The notes under the pieces were generated by a model. The model searched no databases. It was not told where the DNA came from and was given only the letters and a program-made list of their open reading frames with translations. A program made the translations under genes and the position numbers. A DNA stretch of 64,000 bases from Rhabdophis nuchalis (taxonomy: Eukaryota; Chordata; Lepidosauria; Squamata; Natricidae), in NCBI GenBank assembly GCA_039707465.1, contig CM077658.1, positions 14,886,074-14,950,073 of the forward strand, in the 5' to 3' direction. This document shows positions 23,801-45,922 of this stretch, one piece after another. Positions within the stretch are counted from its first letter, which is position 1; each line of letters begins with the position of its first letter.

Positions 23801-25235
23801 CAGTTTGTATTCTGAGCCAGTGGTCTGTGGGATTGGACTGATTATCATCTTAACTGGAGTGCCAGTGTTTTTTCTTGGCGTGTACTGGAAAAACAAACCA
23901 AAGTGTGTAAATAGAATAACAGGTAAGCAAAAAAATAAAAGCCACCTTGGAGGCAGCATCCACTCATTAACTCAAGGTTGGTTGCCCAGGTCCTTCCTCA
24001 TGTGACTCGCACTAGTACAGACGGGCAGCAAGGAAAAACTCATTTTCCGGTTATCCTAATCAGAGAAGTTCCTAAATTGATGGACGATCTCCTTATCAAG
24101 ACTTTGGGGCCTTCAAAGTTTACGTTTGTGGCAACATCTATCCAAAAGCTAGTTTTGAGGAGAATGGTGGAAGAGAGAGAGAGAGAACGGTGTCCATTGT
24201 CTGCATAATCCAGAAGAATCTGGTAAAAACCAAACTGCTGGATTAAAATTTGGGCCAGACCCAAATGTCTAACGTTACGTTCTAGGTACGGGGCTGGACT
24301 CTTGGGTGTTGTGTATGCAAAGCAGATGTTGAAAAAGAAGGTGTAGCAGTGTTCCAATATCTCAGGGGCTGCCACAAAGAAGAGGGAGTCAAGCTATTCT
24401 CCAAAGCACCTGAGGGCAGGACAAGAAGCAATGGGTGGAAACTAATCAAGGAGAGATCTAACTTAAGGAATAAATTTCTTGACAGTTAAGAACAATTAAT
24501 CAGTGGGACTACCTGCCCCCAAAAGTTGTGGGTGCTCCATCGCTGGAAGTCTTTAAGAAGAGATTGGGCAACCATTTGTCTGAAATGGAATAGGGTTTCC
24601 TGCTTGAGCAGAGGGTTGGACTAGAAGACCTCCAAGTTCCCTCCAAACTGTTATGCTCTTATTCTTCTGTTCTTCTTCTTCTTATGACATCCAAATGATC
24701 TATATTAAGGAGGTATCAACTGGGGTTTTTTTTTACTACATAAAAACAGAGTAATAGAATAACAGAGTTGGAAGGGACCTTGGAGGTCTTCTAGTCCAAC
24801 CTAGAAGCAAAGAAGCAACTTAGAGAACTAAGAATAAATTTCCTGACAGTTAGAGCAATTAATCAGTGGAACGATTTGCCTCCAGAAGTTGTGAATGCTC
24901 CAACACTGGAAGTTTTTAAGAAGAGATTGGGCAACCATTTGTCTGAAATGGAATAGGGCTTCCTGCTTGAGCAGGGGATTGGACTAGAGGACCTCCAAGT
25001 TCCCTCCCAACTGTCAAGCTTTTATTCTTCCGTTAAGTTCAAATGCCTTCCCAGTTAATCATGCCCAGGCTAGTCTCAAAACTAATATGATCACCTAGCT
25101 CTTTGATCTTTTTTTCCAGAATCTTTAACCCATTGGGGCCAGAAGATCTGTTTTGTTGTCTACCCTCAAAAGGGATCTCCGGAAGACGATCTACCTTTCA
25201 CCGATGATCCCTCTCAAGAAGTCAAAAGACCTTGA
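13338..25235 (+). CDS. SLC7A10: SLC7A10 (asc-1) amino-acid transporter, exons 2 to last
   Basis: Asc-1 is a plasma-membrane exchanger for small neutral L- and D-amino acids (Gly, Ala, Ser, Cys, D-Ser) that pairs with the heavy chain SLC3A2. Ten coding exons (13338-13542, 15818-15969, 16791-16916, 18176-18329, 19056-19179, 19967-20070, 20840-20936, 22459-22608, 23745-23922, 25120-25235) splice with AG/GT borders and consistent phases into 468 residues. Visible motifs are the LAT-family substrate loop GSGIF at the start, [29 protein letters not shown], a long exon with [18 protein letters not shown], and [33 protein letters not shown] and [16 protein letters not shown] separate it from SLC7A8 (LAT2), the closest alternative. 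The family is about 520 residues with 12 membrane spans. The N-terminal ~50 residues (exon 1) are not in view, implying a first intron longer than 13.3 kb. It lies tail-to-tail with LRP3. Confidence 0.96.
13543..15817. other. SLC7A10 intron 2
   Basis: Mostly unique DNA. The only recognised repeat is an L2 3' end on the minus strand at about 15236-15420 ('gggactcggggcggcgcaca'). The ORFs at 13986-14336 and 14244-14693 have no motifs. The block around 14470-14700 is repeat-free and could be examined for conservation. Confidence 0.7.
15818..15969 (+). CDS. SLC7A10: SLC7A10 exon 3
   Basis: Acceptor 'attggttgcag', donor 'gtaagta'. Encodes [20 protein letters not shown] and [20 protein letters not shown], with the cysteine loop near the conserved site of the disulphide to the heavy chain in this family. 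Confidence 0.96.
15970..16790. other. SLC7A10 intron 3 with hairpin repeat
   Basis: Holds an inverted repeat, 16030-16066 against 16093-16131 ('aggaacctacttg' arms), around a 26-bp loop. This probably comes from a DNA transposon or LTR. A tRNA-SINE fragment on the minus strand follows at about 16410-16490 ('cagtactgcattctaaccac'). Confidence 0.6.
16791..16916 (+). CDS. SLC7A10: SLC7A10 exon 4
   Basis: Acceptor 'tgatctctag', donor 'gtactg'. Encodes [20 protein letters not shown] and [16 protein letters not shown], highly conserved across SLC7 light chains. Confidence 0.95.
17255..17840 (+). mobile_element. L2 LINE 3' end with (ATT)n tail
   Basis: Encodes [20 protein letters not shown] and [16 protein letters not shown], then the 'ccgctccgagtcccttcggg' UTR palindrome and an (ATT)n microsatellite at about 17757-17839. 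It lies in SLC7A10 intron 4. Confidence 0.9.
17841..18050 (+). mobile_element. CR1 LINE 3' end fragment
   Basis: Plus-strand CR1 end: 'gagatttcctgccaatgaga', 'ccaacattggaagtgtttaa' and 'ttggactagacctccaaggt'. It directly follows the L2 microsatellite in SLC7A10 intron 4. Confidence 0.85.
18176..18329 (+). CDS. SLC7A10: SLC7A10 exon 5
   Basis: Acceptor 'ctccttgtag', donor 'gtaagtg'. Encodes [19 protein letters not shown] and [35 protein letters not shown] is diagnostic for asc-1 rather than LAT1 or LAT2. Confidence 0.97.
18330..19055. other. SLC7A10 intron 5
   Basis: Contains a palindromic hAT-like MITE at 18495-18633 (annotated separately). The remainder is unique. Confidence 0.6.
18495..18633. 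mobile_element. hAT-type MITE (CAGGGGTGTCC family)
   Basis: Ends CAGGGGTGTCCAACC and GGTGGACATCCCTA, flanked by GCTTAGAA (18487-18494) and GCTTAGCA (18634-18641), 7 of 8. The interior repeats 'tgggagttg(g)aagtccac'. Related to 22219-22307. Confidence 0.85.
19056..19179 (+). CDS. SLC7A10: SLC7A10 exon 6
   Basis: Acceptor 'ggaaattag', donor 'gtaagta'. Encodes [20 protein letters not shown] and [19 protein letters not shown]. Ends on a codon boundary. Confidence 0.97.
19245..19890 (+). mobile_element. CR1 LINE 3' end, long copy
   Basis: Reads 'gaaaaggtgcaaaggagggc', 'ctgagaggtgacctgattga' and 'actttttcacccagaggatc', ending in the CR1 signature tandem 'ttcttatgttcttatgttct'. The ORF inside (19430-19717) is the degraded reverse-transcriptase tail. 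Lies in SLC7A10 intron 6. Confidence 0.88.
19967..20070 (+). CDS. SLC7A10: SLC7A10 exon 7
   Basis: Acceptor 'ttgctctag', donor 'gttaga' (a weaker GT donor). Encodes [20 protein letters not shown] and [15 protein letters not shown]. Confidence 0.95.
20071..20839. other. SLC7A10 intron 7
   Basis: No recognised repeat. A polypyrimidine run leads into the next acceptor. Confidence 0.5.
20840..20936 (+). CDS. SLC7A10: SLC7A10 exon 8
   Basis: Acceptor 'tctctttttag', donor 'gtaggtg'. Encodes [20 protein letters not shown] and [12 protein letters not shown]. The GAREGHLP motif is conserved in the family. Confidence 0.97.
21000..21325. mobile_element. hAT-type nonautonomous element
   Basis: CAGGGGTCAGCCAC ... 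GGTTGCCGACCCCTG with perfect 8-bp duplications GTTTAACT (20992-20999, 21326-21333). Third copy of the 10234-10569 family. Lies in SLC7A10 intron 8. Confidence 0.94.
21830..22099 (+). mobile_element. Sauria SINE, 3'-truncated
   Basis: The tRNA-like head is well kept ('ccagtggctaagacgctgag', B-box-like 'cggcggttcaaatcctgag'). The body continues to 'gatagcgctggctcttcagc' and then breaks off. A (GT)n and TA-rich run precedes it at about 21785-21830. Confidence 0.88.
22219..22307. mobile_element. hAT-type MITE
   Basis: CAGGGGTTTCCAGC ... TTGGACATCCTG, 89 bp, with perfect 8-bp duplications GCTTAAGC (22211-22218, 22308-22315). Lies in SLC7A10 intron 8. Confidence 0.9.
22459..22608 (+). CDS. SLC7A10: SLC7A10 exon 9
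   Basis: Acceptor 'ccgcctcccag', donor 'gtgaca'. Encodes [40 protein letters not shown] and [10 protein letters not shown]. Confidence 0.97.
22860..23488 (-). mobile_element. Solo LTR, about 629 bp
   Basis: Plus-strand ends TGTTCTG and CCACAACA (TG...CA) are flanked by CTTAC (22855-22859) and CTTAT (23489-23493), 4 of 5. A TATA-like 'cttttatag' reads on the minus strand near 23160. Similar to 2458-3361. Lies in SLC7A10 intron 9. The proline-rich plus-strand ORF inside is not a gene. Confidence 0.65.
23745..23922 (+). CDS. SLC7A10: SLC7A10 exon 10
   Basis: Acceptor 'tttcctcttag', donor 'gtaagca'. Encodes [20 protein letters not shown], then [20 protein letters not shown] and a short cytoplasmic start ([13 protein letters not shown]): the last two membrane spans. 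Confidence 0.97.
24330..24675 (+). mobile_element. CR1 LINE 3' end
   Basis: Plus-strand CR1: 'gtgttccaatatctcagggg', 'caagctattctccaaagcac', 'gcaaccatttgtctgaaatg', then 'ggttggactagaagacctcc' and a TTCT tail. Lies in SLC7A10 intron 10. Confidence 0.88.
24745..25040 (+). mobile_element. CR1 composite (inverted fragment plus sense end)
   Basis: A 50-bp minus-strand CR1 start ('agagttggaagggaccttgg') abuts a plus-strand CR1 end beginning 'agaagcaacttagagaacta'. The same head-to-tail arrangement with the same junction words recurs at 58195-58625, so it may be an inverted 5' end of one subfamily. Confidence 0.75.
25120..25235 (+). CDS. SLC7A10: SLC7A10 last coding exon
   Basis: Acceptor 'tttttttccag'. 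Encodes [18 protein letters not shown] and an acidic C-terminus ending SQEVKRP with stop TGA at 25233-25235. THWGQ..CFVVYPQ matches the asc-1 tail. Confidence 0.96.
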
Positions 25236-25455
25236 AAAAAAAAAACAATGATACTTTTTACAGAATAAGTAGATTTTGTTTACATTATGGCAAATATATT
25301 TTTTTTTTGAGTGGGGAGAAGAAAGAACCTTCATTTGGGAGATTTCTATGGGGGATTTCTTTTTTTAAGAAACGAGGACCAATGCTAGGAGGCACCTAAG
25401 TGTTTAGCTCTTTATCCTGAAAAGGAAGAAAATAAAAGTAAAATGAGCTCAGCGG
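25236..25455 (+). other. SLC7A10: SLC7A10 3' UTR and poly(A) signal
   Basis: Short A/T-rich 3' UTR with AATAAA at 25431-25436. Cleavage about 15-25 nt later is inferred. An alternative, more distal site is possible. Confidence 0.65.
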
Positions 25456-25656
25456 GTTGGGTATTTTTTTCCCCCCCATGATGCATTTTAGAGGAAAGTT
25501 GAAGTTACCAACCACCTGTTATGAAAGTCATAAACGTTTTTGTAAAGTTCCTGCAAAATTCCCAAAGGAGGGCCTCTCCGTTTGCTCTGCCTCTTCTCGG
25601 AAAATCGAACACATCTTTAAGGAAACACCATGGCTGGTTATTAATGTCCTTTACAC

Positions 25657-26364
25657 CAGCAGTCACCCATTGGTGGTCGGTGAGAAAATTTTGGCGGTCT
25701 GCAGAAAAATTGTTTGCATTTTTTATATTGCACTAAATCAGGGGTCCTCAAACTACGGCGCCCTGGGCCCTATACGTGCAATGGACGTTTGTGTTGCTGC
25801 AGAGAATCTCCCCCTTTGGGGTCTTTTTGTGCGGGTTGCAAGAAATTCTGACTTGGGGTCTGCTTCGGCCTCCTGGTGGGGGGCATTGGGCAAAGGCTGG
25901 AGGGAAATGTCGCTGGTGGCAAAGAGCCGGAGGGCCTTGTTCCAGTGGGATTGCATCATGGCCTGGAACTGGCTGACCATCTCAACCTGCTGAGCCTCCA
26001 AGTGCCAATACCTGGCCTTGCACTCCCGCAGGTCTTCCCTCTGCTTGGAAAGCCTATGCTCGTAGTCCTCAGTGAGGTGCTTCTGCTGAGCTGTTTGGCC
26101 AACTCTTTCTCACGGTGGCTGCTTAACTCCAACAACGGCTTCCTGTTGGGACCCTATGGAGCCCGGGCAGGCAGGCAAGGAGTGGCGAATAGAGGCTGGC
26201 AAGGGGCCCCTTGGCATGACATCGAGTTGGCCACACCCATCCAGTCACACGACCACTTTGCCACGCCCACCCAGCCAGTCCTTAGGCAGATCTTGTTAGT
26301 GGTCCGCCGGATGTAAAATTATGAATGTAGTGGTTCCTGAGATCCGAAAGGTTGGTGACCCCTG
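25657..26364 (-). mobile_element. hAT-type element carrying a captured coiled-coil gene fragment
   Basis: Flanked by perfect 8-bp duplications CTTTACAC (25649-25656, 26365-26372). The right end GGTTGGTGACCCCTG is hAT-like and the left end CAGCAGTCACCC is divergent. The minus strand from about 26110 to 25910 reads as a coiled-coil protein segment: QKHLTEDYEHRLSKQREDLR, then ECKARYWHLEAQQVEMVSQF and QAMMQSHWNKALRLF. A related segment occurs in the copy at 5389-5738. A second hAT-like end ('caggggtcctcaaactacgg') lies inside at about 25739. No start or splice signal supports an independent gene. The parent gene was not identified. Confidence 0.75.
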
Positions 26365-26384
26365 CTTTACACAGTACTTCAGTG

Positions 26385-26485
26385 GTTCTCAACCTTTTTT
26401 TTCACCATGGCCCCTTTAAATATATTTTGTGGCCAAAGACTATGGCCAACACTTATGTGCAAGGGGGAACCTTCACCTTTACCTA
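26385..26485. mobile_element. hAT end fragment plus Sauria SINE tail fragment
   Basis: 'cagtggttctcaaccttttt' is a common hAT terminus (26391-26450). It is followed by 'atgtgcaagggggaaccttc', the last ~40 bp of a Sauria SINE. Confidence 0.6.
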
Positions 26486-26693
26486 TTCTCTAATGAAGCC
26501 TCCAATTTTGTATCTTGGATAGGAAGGCAGAAGTGAGTTTGGTTCATTAATGCAAGTCGGAGAACAAGAACACACATTTACAGGATTAATGTAACCCAAT
26601 TTATAGAACCAAGAGTTTGGCCATTCTTTAAAGACCAGTATCCCTGCATTTGCTGAGTTTTTCTCTAATGACCACCAGAAAAACCTCACAAGA

Positions 26694-27045
26694 GCCTCGG
26701 TGGCGCAGTGGTTAGAATGCAGTACTGCAGGCTACTTCTGCTAACTGCTGTCTGCCTGCAACTTGGCAGGTCAAATCCCACCAGGGTCAAGGTTGACTCA
26801 GCCTTCCATCCTTCCAAGGTGGGTCAAATGAGGACCCAGACTGTTGGGGGCAACAGGCTGACTCTGTAAAACTGCTTAGAGAGGGCTGTAAAGCAGGGGT
26901 CTCCAACCTTTGCAACTTTAAGTCTGAAGGACTTCAGCTCCCAGAATTCTCTGGAGAAGTCTGGGAGCTGAAGTCCTTCAGACTTAAAGTTGCAAAGGTT
27001 GGAGACCCCTGCTGTAAAGAACTGGGAAGCGGTATATAAGTCTTA
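26694..27045 (+). mobile_element. tRNA-derived SINE with L2-like tail, split by MITE
   Basis: The tRNA-like head 'cggtggcgcagtggttagaa' and B box 'ggtcaaatcccaccaggg' are followed by 'ggttgactcagccttccatc' and a 3' end 'gaagcggtatataagtct' resembling the L2 3' terminus, which suggests L2-driven mobilisation. Pieces are 26694-26893 and 27012-27045. Another copy is at 63426-63665 (minus). Confidence 0.85.
26894..27011. mobile_element. Palindromic hAT MITE, 118 bp, perfect 8-bp TSD
   Basis: CAGGGGTCTCC ... GGAGACCCCTG with CTGTAAAG at 26886-26893 and 27012-27019. Almost the whole element is an inverted repeat, so it is the reference form for the expanded copy at 7303-8070. Confidence 0.96.
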
Positions 27046-27470
27046 AACGCGGTTGTTATAAACAGTTGACAGAACTCAAATGCAAAAGCAGAAATGGTCA
27101 AACCTTCTCAACAGATTCGCCGCCCTGGGTCCTTTTTTGGAGAAGGTGTGGGGTATAAATTTGAATAAAATAAAAAATAAATAAACATTTTAAATTGGCC
27201 TCTTTTAAAAAAAAGAACAAAACCCAGCAATCAAAGGGGATGCAAGGTAAAAGATTAAAATGGCAAAATTGAAGCGTCACACCCAACATTACCATTGTTA
27301 CTGAACATCACGTTTGATCCAATGCACTGTCTCAAAAACTTGGCTTCTTATTATAGTGGCCTAGCAGCTAATCAAAGCAATATTCTTCTGTTAAGACAGA
27401 CAGAACCGCTGACAGTCAGTTCATTTTCTTGACTTTTATCACGAAAGGAACAAACAAGCGAGTGGGTGAA
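27046..27470. other. Intergenic gap between convergent SLC7A10 and LRP3
   Basis: Contains a short plus-strand L2-like UTR end ('ataaatttgaataaaataaa') and otherwise no recognised feature. Confidence 0.45.
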
Positions 27471-27786
27471 GCTTTATTACTTTAAAAAAAAAAGAAATCA
27501 AAGAAATCAAAGAATTGCAGCTCCAAGGGCTTGGTTTTCCCCATCACATCGTTTACCCAGTGTAGACCAATATTATAAACTGGCAATAATTGGATTTTTT
27601 TCACTTAAGCAGTCCACGTAATAACGGCGCAGGCCCTGTGCTAGCTCTTGTCAGCCAGCCATGCCTCGTACAGCTTCTGACTAGGTCGTAGAAAAGCTCA
27701 CGTCTCTAGAAGCAGAGGGAACCCATTTTACAGACAGGTAAAAACCAAAGAGAGGACTAATTGACAGCCGTGGTTTCCCCTTGCAT

Positions 27787-28308
<522 letters not shown>

Positions 28309-28599
28309 CCTTGCATCCATATATCTAGGAGTCAAAGGCAAATGGAACTGTGTTGGATTGGGATTACTTATGTCAACCTGCAGGGGTGGGGGATCACTCT
28401 GAGTTACTCTTTTCCCTGGAGAACAGATGCAGATTGGGAAGTCAAAGTCCCCCCCCCCCCTTTCCGGGTAATAATGAAAATAGTGGAAGAATTGCAGCAA
28501 CGATCAGAAGCAGTGATGCTCGGGTGGCTTCAGAAAAGGGTTGGACTCATTCATGGAAGTGTTGGGAGGGATCAACAGCTGTTCGTCTTGATGGCATTT

Positions 28600-28827
28600 G
28601 CCGTTTTCACAACAAACAAGCCCATTTGTTGCTCATTTTTGCCCTCCCGAGCCCCCAGGAGCCATTTGCCGGCCTCTCAAACTGTCTGCATGCCCAGTTT
28701 CTCACAAAAAACAGCGCACGCAGAGGGTTTGGGAGGCCTGCAGACTGCTCCTGGCGGCCGGGGAAAGCAAAAAAAAATTTTTTTTTAATGTACCTCTTCA
28801 AAATCCTGGTGCGTCTTATACTCGGTA
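28600..28827 (-). mobile_element. Fragment of DNA transposon (CCGTATTTTTCGG family)
   Basis: 'cctcttcaaaatcctggtgc' and 'gtcttatactcgg' match the complete copy at 44944-45350. Only one half is present. Confidence 0.6.
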
Positions 28828-29236
28828 ATCCATGCTTTCTCCTCTCGTTGCTTTGGTAACAGATCTAGCCTACCTCTGCCAAGGTCATCCTCGTTAATTG
28901 TTTACAGCGAGACAACCATTGTGTCTCACCTCTATCCATCTCGGCACATTTATAACTGAAAGAAGGGAAGAGAGAAGGAGGTTGTGAAGACTCTTTCTCC
29001 CCAGCTGTCTATAAGCTATTCTTCGCGAAGGCAGACATGCTGTCAAGAAAGAGGCGAAGGCGATGTGGGGGTGTAGGCAGAGGGCGGTGGTCCCACTGTG
29101 GCACGCGCACCGGGGAGCTAGCGAGGCGATGTGATTCGTGGTGTCACTGCACCTAGGACGTGGATTATGGGACCTGTGCCGTTTGCCTGGCGGGGGCGCG
29201 CGCTCAGGGTGGCCGCTTGCCTGCGAACACGACCCT

Positions 29237-42417
<13,181 letters not shown>

Positions 42418-42860
42418 GGCGGGCCACTCTCCGCGCTGCGCCTCGGCCGCCGGGCCGGGCGAGGATCACAGCGGCGTGGGCAAGCGGGGAGCATCCCGTC
42501 CGGGCTCCATGGCCCTCGCCTGGCTACGGCTGAGCTGGGAGGCCGCCGCCGCCGCGATCGGAGACCCAGCCCCGCGTGACGCGACGGCTCGGAGGGCAGG
42601 TCGACGGCAGGCAAGCGCCCGGCGGGCCGCCTCCTCCTCCTCCTCCTCCTCCTCTCTTCCTCCTCCTTGCCCAGCTCCGCCCCGCGATTCCCCAGCCCGG
42701 CCGCCGCGTCTCCGCGCACCCCGGGGCGCAGGAGGAGAAGGAGGAGGATGCTGGCCAGATGCCTTGGAAGAGGCGCAGCGTTGCAAACAAAACCAAACAA
42801 AAAAAAGTCAGACAAGTCAGGCAGGGTGTCTGCCCCGGAGGAGGTTTTTTCTCTCTGAGC

Positions 42861-43775
42861 AGATGAACAGAGTTGGAAGGGACCTTAGAGGTCATCTAGT
42901 CCAACCCCCCCCCCCCTTTCCTCAAGCAGGAGACCCTACACCGTTTCTGACAGAGGGCAGTCCGGTCTCTTCTTAAAAACCTCCAGGGATGAAGCTCCCT
43001 CAACTTCTGAAGGCAACTTCTGCGCCATTGAATATAGAATAATAGGGTTGGAAGGGACCTTGGGGGTCATCTAGTCCAACCCTTCACCCAACCAGGAGAC
43101 CCTACACCGTTTCTGACAGATGGCAGTCCGGTCTCTTCTTGAAAGCCTCCAGGGATGAAGCTCCCTCAACTTCTGAAGGCAACTTCTGTTCCATGGGTTG
43201 ATTGTTTTCACTGTCAGAATATGTCTCCTTATCTCTAGGTTGAATCTCTCCTTGGTCAGTTTCCATCCATAATTCCTTGTCTGGCCTTCAGGGGCTTTGG
43301 AAAATAGCTTGACCCCCTCCTCTCTGTGGCAGCCCCTCAAATATTGGAAGATGTTGTCCTGTCTCCCCTGGTCCTTCTCTTCACTAGACTAGCCAGGCCC
43401 AGTTCCTGCAAGTTCTTCGTATGTTTTAGTCTCTCGTCCCCTAATCATCCTGGTTGCTCTTCTCTGCACTTTTTCTAGCGTCTCAACATCTTTTTTATAG
43501 TGTGGTGACCAAAACTGGATGCAATACTCTAGGTGTGGTCTTACTAGGGCTTTATAGAGTGCTATTAGTACCTCCCTTGATCTTGATTGAATTCCTCAGT
43601 TAATGCAATTTAGGATTGCGATGGCTTTTTTGGCTGTTGCTGCACACCGCTGGTTCCTATTTAGCTGTCTGTTCACGAAGACTCCACGATCCCTGTCACA
43701 GTTACTGCTATTAAGCCTGGTTTCACCCAGTGTATGCATGTTCCTCAACAGAACTCCAAGAGAAGGAAGTAAAAC
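42861..43775 (-). mobile_element. CR1 LINE 3' ends, two adjacent copies
   Basis: Copy a, 42861-43020, and copy b, 43031-43775, both read 'gttggaagggacctt' and 'tccaacttctgaaggcaact'-type CR1 words on the minus strand. Copy b extends through 'tgtggtgaccaaaactggat' into the reverse-transcriptase end. Confidence 0.9.
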
Positions 43776-44399
43776 AGTAGAATGCAGACTTTAAGAGGCA
43801 CTTTTATGGATTACAGTAATTCACCAGACCCTTCCTTGAAATCTACGTGTTTCCCAATTTAAAGATCCATTTTGCAATGTTGTTACGCCCTTGTGACTCT
43901 AAAATCATCGCTGCCTACATTTGGAGCGGCAAGCTTTCAATTGCACTCCGTAACTGGAGTGATAGGAATAACTAGTAAAATACAGATTCCCCCACCCCCC
44001 TCCATTTATTAATTCAGTAACAGTCTTTATGTATTTATTTTCTTTTCTTTTTTTAAACATCTTTCTCTAAGGAGGCCTTCATTTTCTGCTTGAAAAATGC
44101 AATGCAAATATTCCCGTCCCTCCATAGATGGATTGCAGCTGAATCTTTATTGTGCTGCTCAATTATTTAGAAGGCAAAAAAGGTTTACAACCTGATCCTC
44201 TCCTGCATCATGTTCTGCTGAAGTTCATGTAAGGTCAGCTGGGAAGGATTCAGCAAGATTGCTTTGCTGGAATCCTTTAAGATCTATTCGATCTACCCTC
44301 TTTAACTTCCCATCACGGGGAGGAGATTGAAACTGGAGTTTTGAATAAAACCAGGCATGGGTTTGAGGTCCTGCATCTCTCCCTTGACATCAAGTCATA
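43776..44399. other. No gene recognised
   Basis: Unique AT-rich intergenic DNA. Confidence 0.45.
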
Positions 44400-44632
44400 C
44401 GGCCAAAATGGCTAGCCCAAAATTGATGTTGCTAAGTGAGAAATTGATTAAGTGAGCTTCGCCCGGTTTTATGACATTTCTTGCTCTATTTGTTAAGTCA
44501 ATCACTTTAATTAGAAAGTTGTTAAGTGAAGTGGGCTTCCCCATAGGCTTTGCTCATCTGAAGGTCTCAAAAGGGGAACATATCACGACACCCAACTGTC
44601 ATAAATGTGAGTCAGTTATCAAGCATCTGAAT

Positions 44633-44885
44633 CAGAGGTGGTATTCAGCCGGTTCAGATCGGCTCCCTTGAACCGGTAGCAGAATTTCCGGGTGGCCCCA
44701 TCCATACCCACCCACGGTGCCTCCATGCCATCCTATTTAGGCACATTTTTGAGGCCGCTGTGTGGAAGGGGTGCATGTGTCCGCGAACCAGGCACACGCA
44801 TGAAGTAAGCAGGTGCACATGCGTGAAGTGAGCGGTCGCGGGGGTGGGGCGAACCGGTGGTAACAAAATATGAACCTCACTGCTG
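44633..44885. mobile_element. hAT-type element (CAGTGGTG family) nested in 44400-45431
   Basis: CAGAGGTGGTATTC ... ACCTCACTGCTG with perfect 8-bp duplications ATCTGAAT (44625-44632, 44886-44893). Confidence 0.93.
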
Positions 44886-44943
44886 ATCTGAATGTAAATC
44901 GCATGACCATGGGGATGCTGTAGCAGTGGTAAGTGTGAAAAAT

Positions 44944-45350
44944 ACCGTATTTTTCGGAGTATAAGACGCACCTTTTTCCCTCAGAAAAGAGGCCGAAAAT
45001 CTGGGCGCGTCTTATACACCGAATACAGCATTTTTGGCCTCCTGAAACCCTACCCCCTTTGCAAAAATAGCCGTGCATAGCCTTTAGGAGGCTTCGAGAT
45101 TGCTCCTGGGGGCTGGGGAGGGCAGAAATGAGCGAAAAACAGGCTGTTTTTCAGATCAGCAGGAGCCCTCTATAAGCCTCCTAAAGGCTATGCATGCCCT
45201 TTTGTTTTTGTCAAAAAATGGCCCTGTTTTTGCAAAAAATGGACCGTTTTTGGGTGGCCTGCAGAGTGCAAAAAAACTTTTTTTATATGCCTCTTCAAAA
45301 TCTTAGTGCATCTTATACTCCAGTGCATCTTATACTCTGAAAAATACGGT
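44944..45350. mobile_element. DNA transposon with ACCGTATTTTTCGG ends, nested
   Basis: Terminal inverted repeats ACCGTATTTTTCGGAGTATA and TATACTCTGAAAAATACGGT. The interior is palindrome-rich ('cgtcttatac'). The target duplication is unclear. A fragment lies at 28600-28827. Confidence 0.8.
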
Positions 45351-45439
45351 AGTCATGTGTCACTTTTTTTACTGCCGTTTATAAATTCGAACGATCGCTA
45401 AGTGAACTGTTACAAGTCGAGGGCTACCTGTGTGCGATT

Positions 45440-45922
45440 GTGCGCTCCTACAATTTCAAGCCCTACGCACTCACGCTCTCGAGTCTTTTATTCCATAAAG
45501 TCTTGCGGCGTCCCATCTGCAGTGATTTCCATGTGGGGTTCTCTTTGTGCACCTGCACCTTTGCAGGTGAAAGCGAGGTGCATTTCATGGTGCAGGGTTA
45601 TTCACATGTCACCTTGGATAGCCGGTATCCCTTTCGGCCACCTAAGCAAGATGCACAGCTCTGCGGAATTGTTCCCTTCAAGCGTGTTATGCTCATTTGC
45701 TTTGAAAGGACCTTGTTCAAGGCTCTCTTAGAATCCAGTGGGAAAATGCTTAACAAGAGTTGGCCTTGTTTAGCTGATGGCAATGCTATCATCCTCGAAA
45801 CCATTGTGAGGAGCACGCAACCAGGTACTTTTAGTGGAACGTGTTCTTTATCCTCGGTACAAAATAAACAGCCAAAAACAACCAAAGACAACAAAGAAAG
45901 TTTGAGCAGTGAAACAGAATAA
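45440..45922 (+). other. Orphan open reading frame, 160 codons, not recognised
   Basis: An uninterrupted plus-strand frame outside any recognised repeat, with mixed composition (for example HVTLDSRYPFRPPKQDAQLC, CFERTLFKALLESSGKMLNK and WPCLADGNAIILETI). It starts on GTG, not ATG; the first in-frame ATG is about 75 codons further in, and the frame begins 9 bp after a transposon end. No splice-supported neighbours, signal peptide or membrane segment is seen. It could be a decayed retrogene, part of an unclassified element, or chance. No function is proposed. Confidence 0.3.

Larger units (their letters stand above)
44400..45431. mobile_element. DNA transposon (CAGGTAGTCC family) with two nested elements
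   Basis: Outer element pieces: 44400-44632, 44886-44943 and 45351-45431 ('gttacaagtcgagggctacc' end). Insertions at 44633-44885 and 44944-45350 interrupt it, and the flanking words join to match the uninterrupted copy at 53850-54206. Confidence 0.8.

Noticed and set aside
25457..25993. 178-codon plus-strand ORF after the SLC7A10 stop
   Set aside because: It crosses the boundary of the hAT element and runs antisense to the captured fragment. No motif.
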